Shown: in pieces, positions 33,401-37,850 of the stretch
Layout: every line of letters starts with the position of its first letter
Position numbering within the stretch: position 1 is the first letter of the stretch
Made by a program: the position numbers and the translations under genes
The notes under the pieces: model-generated
The model's database searches: none
What the model saw: only the letters and a program-made list of their open reading frames with translations
Told to the model about the DNA's origin: nothing
Assembly (NCBI GenBank): GCA_028565635.1
Contig: JAOXYB010000015.1
Location: forward strand, 1 to 37,850
Direction: 5' to 3'
DNA: 37,850 nt
Origin: Phoronis ovalis
Taxonomy: Eukaryota; Phoronida; Phoronidae

Positions 33401-34879
33401 CTCACTGCCAGTGTAAAAATAAGCTTAATAAGTATAAAACAGTATGTATGCGTATTAGAATTTAGTTTTATATACAAAACATTTTTTCTGGCCTTTCATG
33501 GCATTTTTGCCACATTTGTATTTTATTCTACAGAAGTGTATTATTCTGGATTAGGTGCAAATAAATGGTCAATCATAATACAAATGTATGTTGATGAAGC
33601 AGCTGACATGCTGCAAAATAAAACAGACATACCCAAACAGAATCATACATCCTCCTCCAAGAAATATACCAGATACAAAGGTAAATTTAGCTCCAAGTTT
33701 CGTTAACTGAAAATTACAATTAAATAATTAGGAATTCAATCTAGTAAGAGATTGTAAGATTGAAGATTTGGTCCATTCTGCCTACAATAGACTTCCTGGT
33801 TAGTTTGAACAGTCAATGTGTAAAATTTAATTTTATGCCCAAAAATATCAGTTTGAACAGTCAATGTGTAAAATTTAATTTTATGCCCAAAAATATCAGC
33901 AAGAGAAAATGTTTGATGCTATCGGTTTTCATATTAGTCTTCAGTATCCTAGACCTGCAATAGATCAAGCAAAAACAATAACAGTTGTATCTGGAAGTTA
34001 AATACCAGTACAAATGTTACACTTATAATTCATAGATCCCATATGACTAACCTAGACCGATATTAGTATAGCAAAATAACTTAATTTCCTCATAATATAA
34101 CAATTCATCCATTAATTACCCCATACTTACAATTTGACCAAAAATTGGTGATGTCAGAAAAACAACTAGTTCAAAACCACCAAATATCAACCCAATGACT
34201 GTTTTACTAGCTCCCTTCTTACTGGCCTAAAACAGATTAAAAGGAATTAAATAAGAGATAAGTATAATATGTTTAACAAACTGTGCTTCAATGGCAGTTA
34301 ATAAGCAGCAAAACAGTTTCAAGCAATAATAATTGGATATTTTCTCACACTATTAATTCCATCATTATTAGGATCATACTCTTACAGTAGGTACATCTCA
34401 GGCATTTTAAATTAAATTATTATATTTTTTCTTGCTGTAAAATTTCTGTTTACTACTGTGATGCTTATCTTTAAGTTTACTGCATCATAATTTGCATAAA
34501 ATATCTAAACATTCTAGAACTTAACACTCACCTCTTGAGGAAAAAAAGGAGCTAATATTCCAAAGCAGGCTGATAGAGAGAAATTTGCAAATGCCATTGA
34601 TGCTATAGTCCATTTCTGTCGTGAGGTTAGTTTTTTACTTTTTTCTGATTTTTCTTTCTTCTCATCTTCTGTATTCTTTTCTTTTACAGTTTCTGAGTCA
34701 TCATGATGAATATCGTTTCTTATAGAATTTTCATTATTATGTCCAGTTTCTGTAAATGTATTCAAACCTTTATGTTCAAAGTCTTCAGAATTCTGTAGGG
34801 CTTCTACAGGTGTTTGTAAATGTCTTGACTGTCTACTTGATGGTCTGTCATCACCAAATGTTTTGTAGTCTGTTGTCAT
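24245..34879 (-). CDS. SLC18B1: SLC18B1-type MFS transporter (vesicular polyamine transporter family), complete
   Basis: Gene-level entry; exons are listed separately. Thirteen coding exons (1,623 nt) with GT-AG borders and consistent phases give 540 residues. SLC18B1 is a 12-TM major facilitator reported to load polyamines into vesicles by proton exchange. Matches to the human order include ASKTVIGLIFG, ILFGFLDLMPDGTVFI, ETFSGIGMMTGPPLGG, SSCLGFLDPTL, GLSAPLLGAFNDRF (the MFS loop signature), DTYGMVSGLFN and GAFTGPTLGGYL. The protein is about 85 residues longer than the human one, mostly from a hydrophilic N-terminus. The start at 34879 is the first Met of an open exon. Substrate is inferred from family only. 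Confidence 0.93.
24505..24556. repeat. Perfect 52-bp palindrome
   Basis: Two 26-nt arms (24505-24530 and 24531-24556) are exact reverse complements without a spacer, the centre being TTTTAAAA. It lies in the last SLC18B1 intron, 66 bases upstream of the exon in the transcript direction. Confidence 0.9.
25101..25194 (-). CDS. SLC18B1: SLC18B1 coding exon 12
   Basis: Phase 2 in and 0 out. Encodes AFTGPTLGGYLNDELGFAWA, matching human AFMGPTLGGFLYEKIGFEWA, then the start of TM12. Confidence 0.95.
25367..26207. mobile_element. Inverted Penelope-like fragments split by a nested element
   Basis: A plus-strand frame (26121-26204) reads IKEAIWIKRESNKCMNRD then stops, like the C-terminal tail of Penelope-like retroelement proteins. 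A decayed inverted copy lies at 26057-26041 and continues at 25396-25367 across the inserted MITE. The arms (55 nt on the right, 26149-26203) pair well. This is in SLC18B1 intron 11. Confidence 0.6.
25397..26037. mobile_element. piggyBac-like MITE with TTAA target duplication
   Basis: TTAA at 25393-25396 and 26038-26041 flank 641 bp whose ends both read CCCGTNNANTGCTA inward. Near the right end the motif GTCCGTAGCACT occurs twice (about 25976 and 26020). TTAA duplication is the hallmark of piggyBac transposition. No transposase frame is present. Confidence 0.75.
26578..26610 (+). other. Second hammerhead-core-like motif
   Basis: CTGAAGA is followed by a 5-bp stem (TCTTC/GAAGA) and CAAAAC. 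The layout resembles a decayed hammerhead core, and a Penelope-like relic lies just upstream. No complete three-stem fold is shown. Confidence 0.3.
26873..26947 (-). CDS. SLC18B1: SLC18B1 coding exon 11
   Basis: Phase 2 at both ends. Encodes NGFPEDLDTYGMVSGLFNS, matching human NGFEEGLSTLGLVSGLFSA, the loop and start of TM11. Confidence 0.95.
27176..27460. repeat. Diverged tandem repeat, about 139-nt period
   Basis: ACATGGCAGCCATTTTG occurs at 27176 and 27315, and the following 100 bases of each copy remain alignable (CTCCTGAAAC.. / CCTCCAGAAC.., TTTGATC.AAGTTTT). It explains a 185-codon open frame at 27032-27589, which has no known product and crosses the SLC18B1 intron on the opposite strand. 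Confidence 0.65.
27998..28093 (-). CDS. SLC18B1: SLC18B1 coding exon 10
   Basis: Phase 2 at both ends. Encodes KLWIVIVSLVPMGLGVSAAL and PIFQEVI, matching human SQLWLLVLILVVSGLSAGMS and PTFPEIL (TM10). Confidence 0.93.
28474..28587 (+). other. Exon-like open stretch opposite SLC18B1
   Basis: After TATTTTACAG a plus-strand frame gives RIRRQNKKSALETDEHLTAY and EKKHGYQSTIF before a stop. The composition looks protein-like, but no family was recognised and no partner exon was found. It may be a gene fragment or chance. Confidence 0.25.
28835..28926 (-). CDS. SLC18B1: SLC18B1 coding exon 9
   Basis: Phase 0 in and 2 out. Encodes TRTMMIGGCFVSMVSYFLMG and PSPLSGLP, equivalent to TM9 (human LITAGCYMLLGPVP). 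Confidence 0.9.
29249..29552. repeat. Imperfect fold-back repeat in SLC18B1 intron 8
   Basis: The left arm (29249-29300, CATTTTTGG...AACTTTGCACAAA) pairs imperfectly with the right arm (29478-29552, TTTGTGCAAAGTT...CCAAAAATAG). The span is about 300 bp with no coding content, consistent with an old MITE. Confidence 0.5.
30009..30107 (-). CDS. SLC18B1: SLC18B1 coding exon 8
   Basis: Phase 0 at both ends, 33 residues. Encodes GVIFLVAPGLYGLSAPLLG and FNDRF, the second-half MFS loop signature (human SPLFGLLSDK). Confidence 0.94.
30800..31080. repeat. Degenerate duplicated repeat
   Basis: AAGGTCAACTATCCCC...TTGGGATGTCATA (about 30805-30840) recurs as AAGGTCAACAATGGCC...AAGGATGTCACAC (about 31023-31060). 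The spacing of about 218 nt and similar GACCT-rich sequence suggest an old dispersed repeat in SLC18B1 intron 7. Confidence 0.45.
31240..31385 (-). CDS. SLC18B1: SLC18B1 coding exon 7
   Basis: Phase 1 in and 0 out. Encodes LAKLPSVLVLCFVIVASSS and GFLDPTLANHL, matching TM7 of human SLC18B1 (SSCFGFLDPTLSLF). Confidence 0.94.
31793..31883 (-). CDS. SLC18B1: SLC18B1 coding exon 6
   Basis: Phase 0 in and 1 out. Encodes GGYKLPFIVMGGTMLLCS and YFILPQ, equivalent to TM6 and the start of the central loop (human YEVPFIVLG and MYILP). Confidence 0.92.
32021..32064. repeat. Perfect inverted repeat, 20-nt arms
   Basis: ATTGATGTATTTATTGATAT (32021-32040), a TAAA spacer, and its exact reverse complement (32045-32064). 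It is in the SLC18B1 intron between coding exons 5 and 6. Confidence 0.9.
32242..32276. repeat. Perfect inverted repeat, 15-nt arms
   Basis: AGGATATATAAAACT (32242-32256), a 5-nt spacer, and its exact reverse complement (32262-32276). It is in the same intron as the hairpin at 32021, just upstream in the transcript and 55 bases from coding exon 5. Confidence 0.88.
32331..32399 (-). CDS. SLC18B1: SLC18B1 coding exon 5
   Basis: Phase 0 at both ends, 23 residues: LLETFSGIGMMTGPPLGG, the near-universal SLC18 motif on TM5 (human SLETFSGLGLILGPPVGG). Confidence 0.96.
33069..33216 (-). CDS. SLC18B1: SLC18B1 coding exon 4
   Basis: Phase 2 in and 0 out. CAG at the 5' edge was chosen over a TTTTTTAG just inside, because only it keeps the frame. 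Encodes FLDLMPDGTVFIVFCFACR and EFPGQVATYI, matching human DRVPDGPVFI and FPNNVATVLG. Confidence 0.93.
33633..33706 (-). CDS. SLC18B1: SLC18B1 coding exon 3
   Basis: Acceptor TTTCAG, donor GTATGT, phase 0 in and 2 out. Encodes LTKLGAKFTFVSGIFLGGG, matching human HIGAKFMFVAGMFVSGG (TM3). Confidence 0.94.
33802..33897. repeat. Perfect tandem duplication, 48-nt unit
   Basis: Two identical 48-nt copies (33802-33849 and 33850-33897) begin AGTTTGAACAGTCAATGTG. It is intronic in SLC18B1. The exact identity points to a recent duplication. Confidence 0.92.
34131..34226 (-). CDS. SLC18B1: SLC18B1 coding exon 2
   Basis: Residues 117-148, phase 0 at both ends. Encodes KKGASKTVIGLIFGGFELVV and SPIFGQI, equivalent to TM2 and the human EKKGASNTIIGMIFG. 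Confidence 0.95.
34532..34879 (-). CDS. SLC18B1: SLC18B1 coding exon 1
   Basis: Residues 1-116, donor GTGAGT, phase 0 out. Residues 1-83 are hydrophilic, with an Asp/Glu then Lys-rich run (about 60-83), presumably cytosolic. LTSRQKW leads into TM1 (about 91-110) and PFFPQE, matching human GPFFPKE. Confidence 0.92.
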
Positions 34880-34932
34880 GCTTGATACTATTGTATGTCC
34901 AGTAGCAGTATATTAAGCACACATATAGAACC
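34880..34932 (-). other. SLC18B1: SLC18B1 5'UTR piece beside the start codon
   Basis: A good acceptor (TTGTTTCAG on the minus strand, ending at 34933) lies 53 bases before the start codon, suggesting that the leader is spliced from an upstream non-coding exon. Confidence 0.55.
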
Positions 34933-37056
34933 CTGAAACAATACAATATAATTTTAATTTGTACATTTTTTGTTAAATATATAAACCACTTAAAATAGTG
35001 CATAATTGTTACATGACAACTTCTTAATTATTCTAAATATTTATGTACTAAAATACCCCAATCATTTGTACAAAGTGATTAAAGTGAGGAAGCATATTAA
35101 ATTACAATTCATTGTCCCATTAAAGTACAATCAAGTTGCTGCTCCAAGTGTGAAAATAACTAGCCCTCTGATGGTTGCAGGCAATCAATTGCAGTATAAT
35201 TAGACATGCAGAAATCTGGTGCAACATGCATGATCTGACCCACTTAAAGGAGCGCCCGAGCTGTAATAATGCACATCGTTTTACGGTTTTACTGAGATAC
35301 ACATTTGTCAATATTGATTTGGCCCAAGTATTATTTAAGTTGTCAAATTCCTGAAACAAGGTTAATTTATAAAATACCTTTTTAAGTTTAATCTTCTTCT
35401 AACACCAACATTATAATATACTCAAATGTTATTCACAAGCAATTTTGAAATTATATAAAGCAGTCCTGGTGTCCATTGTTTGTATATACTGCTCAATCTT
35501 TCTGCAAGTTTGAACTGAATATGAATATAGTTATTCTTATTTTCTCATTTTTTTATGAATTAATAACTACACTGCCATCTCAGACGGGCTGGATATCTTA
35601 GTGCTTCACTAGATTAAGACATTGACCCTCGGACCAACACATGATAGTAACACCATGTGATGTTTGCACAGACTATCACAGTAATTCAACTGATAACTTT
35701 ATTCATAGTTTAAAAGATGACAGATGCCCCCTCTTGAATACCCTCTTTAGAGGCTTCACTATTTAGCATTTTATTGTTTAGAATACAGGTTTTTTTAATC
35801 ACATTTTTGCTTCTATGGTGCTCACCATATGTGATGCTAAAAACTTGAAGTTTCATGTTCATCCCCATATTAAATCAAAAAGAGGTGTGTATAATCACAA
35901 TATGTCCAAAAAAATTCTGAAAGGGGTTAGTTTTTCAAAGTTTACTCTGAAACCTGTTAAGGGTTTTAAAGGTTAGTCAAGCAAGGATATTTATTTAATG
36001 CATTCCACCAGGTAGTATTTTCGTTAGTTTGACGTTTGGCAGCATTGAAATTTCTAAATATACGGCAGCACCCAACTGTCAGAATGTGCCAAATTAATTG
36101 ATGTGAGCACATCAATTCGTTATAATGCAGAAATGACATATTTTGACATGAGCAAAAATATAACTGAAAGTTTAACAATATCTTATTAGATAATTAGAAA
36201 AATTGTGTGAAAAGGGATAATTTTTTTCCAACCAGGGACTTAATGTGCATTCCGCATTTAGGGTATATATCTAAATATTTGCAAATAGGGTGAATGTTGA
36301 TGTACCAAAGGGTGATTGTTTTTTCACCATTCACGTATATACGTGAATACTCTCAACTATTTTTCCCTACCAAAAAACCGGTTTGCTCAACTTTTTCTTG
36401 CTAAAAAACCTGATTGCTAATTTTATGTGTATTGTATAATTAACTGGTATATTTTACCGGATTTTAGTTTTAAAAAATCGGATTTACTCTCAGCTAATCC
36501 GGTCAAATTTTCAAATCCAAAATTTTCAACTGGGCTGCACACCCCCACCAAAAATACCTTTAGTACCCCCCCCCCGGGGTCAAAAACTGGATCCTCTCTG
36601 CTAATTTGATAAACAAAGGAGCCACTGTGACAGCACATCCCTATATAGACGGAACCCTAAGTAAACAACCTTCGGATCCAAAAGTTAGATTCCATATAAT
36701 CCAGATAGTTATTATTTCAAGGTTTAAAATACTGCATTTCTTCATATTTAAACGTATCCTTTAAATTGCCTTGTGGCTTTAATATGCAACAAGAGTGTAT
36801 TGCACCACAACATGCCACAATTTGCAACGGTGCAATTGAGACCAGAAATAGTCGCTGTACTGTATACATACAAATTCAGAATTCTTTTTATTGCTGTCAC
36901 CTACATTTAGACATGAAGGCAATCCCCAAAGCAAACAAGTCAGGATTACCTTTAGTTTATGTCTAAATGTAACTTGTAAGTGCCAGACAGAAAAATCTCA
37001 GGTCTCAGACTCAGGAGTCGTAAGTTTTAAGTAAAAATTTATAATGTTCTCCTTAC
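34933..37056. other. 5' intron of SLC18B1 (predicted), repeats only
   Basis: AT-rich sequence with no convincing exon. It holds a perfect 20-bp palindrome at 36329-36348, a C10G4 run at 36566-36579 within degenerate repeat-like sequence, and an imperfect hairpin around 36903-36971. Confidence 0.55.
36329..36348. repeat. Perfect 20-bp palindrome
   Basis: ATTCACGTATATACGTGAAT equals its own reverse complement and contains two ACGT cores. It lies about 1 kb from the SRD5A3 start; a regulatory role is only a guess. Confidence 0.85.
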
Positions 37057-37130
37057 CTGTTTTTCAACACTTGTGTTTACCTCAAAATTCGATTTTCTAT
37101 GTAGCCTAAAAATACGCACGTTCTTAAAAT
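37057..37130 (-). other. SLC18B1: Probable SLC18B1 non-coding first exon (approximate 5' end)
   Basis: On the minus strand a consensus donor CAG|GTAAGG ends at 37057. It would join the acceptor at 34933. The upstream limit is a guess, since no transcription start can be read from sequence. Confidence 0.4.
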
Positions 37131-37254
37131 AAAACATAATATTTCATAATTTCCGCTAAATAAGGTGCAATCAGCAATTCTTGTCTGAAAAAAAGGATAG
37201 GTTATCGGCCTGGGTTATCGACAAACTCATATCAGCTTCCGGTCCAGTTCTAGA

Positions 37255-37290
37255 CCAATCAAATGCCTGCCGGCAGATCGACCTATATAT
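37255..37290 (+). promoter_or_regulatory. Candidate SRD5A3 promoter: CCAAT box and TATA-like site
   Basis: CCAAT at 37255-37259 and TATATAT at 37284-37290 lie 64 and 35 bases before the SRD5A3 start codon. A TATA-driven start would leave an extremely short leader, so the TATA-like site may be chance. The interval from 37057 to 37318 would be shared with SLC18B1. Confidence 0.35.
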
Positions 37291-37318
37291 GTTTGACCCA
37301 TTTTGATCATAATCAAAT

Positions 37319-37500
37319 ATGGCATCTTATTTAGTGGGTTTGTGGAGCGCTATAACTTTTGTACTTGCATTTGCTGGTCTTATTAAAATTTGTAAACCAA
37401 AACTTCCACAATGGTTTGATGACATATTTCTCTATGGGAAGACGAAAGCAAACCAGCGATCAACTTGGGGAATTATCCGTTTTATTGAGATACCTAAAAG
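37319..37500 (+). CDS. SRD5A3: SRD5A3 (polyprenol/polyprenal reductase), first coding exon
   Basis: SRD5A3 is an ER membrane enzyme of the steroid 5-alpha-reductase family, needed to saturate the alpha-isoprene unit when dolichol is made for N-glycosylation. This exon gives the first 60 residues and two bases of the next codon; donor GTAAAT at 37501. Residues 4-23 form the first membrane segment (LVGLWSAITFVLAFAG). Residues 36-43 (IFLYGKTK) and 57-60 (EIPK) match human DLIRYGKTK and DVPKR. The Met at 37319 is the first in frame after an upstream stop. The catalytic C-terminal part lies outside the window. An alternative family member (SRD5A1/2) is unlikely because YGKTK...PKR is SRD5A3-like. 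Confidence 0.85.
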
Positions 37501-37850
37501 GTAAATTAAGGCGGGAAGTTTTTCTGTTATAACTTTTTATGGCGTTATTCTTATACTCGTATAGTCCTATTAAATCATACTGGTGGTTATAACTAGTTTG
37601 GCTATGTTAATATACTAATAAACCAAAAGTAATGTAATTTTGTACATTGTGCTGTGGTCATCGAGTCGAGATCCTGACCTAATTTCAACCTTTATTGGTG
37701 TTTAACTAGTCCTAGCTTCACGGCCCTACTATCGCTTGGGCGAAAGCCGTAGGGTCATAGTCCAGACAGTGTTTTCAAGTCTTCAAGTAGTTTACTACTA
37801 GAGGTTCTGTCGAACCTATCACAGTAGGTCGAGTGTGACTACACCCGGTG
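37501..37850 (+). other. SRD5A3 intron 1 (partial), repeat-like end
   Basis: The first 150 bases are unremarkable. From about 37650 the GC content rises and CGGCCCTAC...GTAGGGTC forms a short imperfect hairpin (37721-37756), suggesting the edge of an unidentified repeat that continues past the window. Confidence 0.5.

Noticed and set aside
35580-35700. GGGCTGGATATCTTAGTG, looking like the start of a tRNA-derived SINE
   Set aside because: No B-box (GGTTCGA-type) at the right distance and no cloverleaf fold by eye.
37700-37850. GC-richer end with a GGTTCGA-like sequence on the minus strand, possible tRNA
   Set aside because: No acceptor stem or anticodon arm could be formed, so it is listed only as repeat-like sequence.
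1-37850. CRISPR array, prokaryotic operon or phage-like defence system
   Set aside because: No regularly spaced repeats, no ribosome-binding sites or compact ORFs; the window is clearly intron-rich animal DNA.

Overview
The window is nuclear DNA of an animal, not a prokaryote. It is AT-rich, protein-coding sequence is split into many short exons with canonical GT-AG introns, and the products are recognisable bilaterian proteins. The low GC, short introns and degraded Penelope-like, LINE, piggyBac-like and Tc1/mariner-like repeats suggest an invertebrate, perhaps a lophotrochozoan such as a bivalve mollusc. That placement is inference; no lineage-specific marker was seen.

Three protein genes are present. 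(1) Plus strand, 575-20261: the 3' part of BLTP1 (KIAA1109 / Tweek / LPD-3), the bridge-like lipid-transfer protein. I place 31 exons whose phases join into one open frame of about 1,763 residues ending in the conserved FSA C-terminal domain; the 5' part lies upstream of the window. (2) Minus strand, 34879 down to 24245: a complete SLC18B1-type major facilitator (vesicular polyamine transporter family), 13 coding exons, 540 residues, with a probable 5' leader exon near 37057. (3) Plus strand from 37319: the first coding exon of SRD5A3 (polyprenol/polyprenal reductase of dolichol synthesis); the rest lies beyond the window. BLTP1 and SLC18B1 converge (tail to tail) across about 4 kb. SLC18B1 and SRD5A3 are head to head and may share a promoter of about 260 bp. 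The three genes touch membrane biology (lipid transfer, vesicular transport, ER dolichol synthesis), but nothing in the sequence shows that they act as one system.

Introns and intergenic DNA carry decayed mobile elements: a 236-bp inverted-repeat element with an internal 51-bp CTAG-rich array (1199-1434), a 417-bp TA-flanked MITE (14797-15213), a LINE relic (about 21546-22020) next to a 654-bp TIR element (22045-22698), and a TTAA-flanked piggyBac-like MITE nested inside inverted Penelope-like fragments (25367-26207). There are also several hairpins, including a perfect 52-bp palindrome at 24505-24556. I see no CRISPR array, rRNA, tRNA or convincing new multi-gene system. The most useful leads are a phase-compatible candidate cassette exon in BLTP1 (11361-11510), a triplicated splice acceptor (5342-5400), the nested transposons, and the head-to-head promoter.
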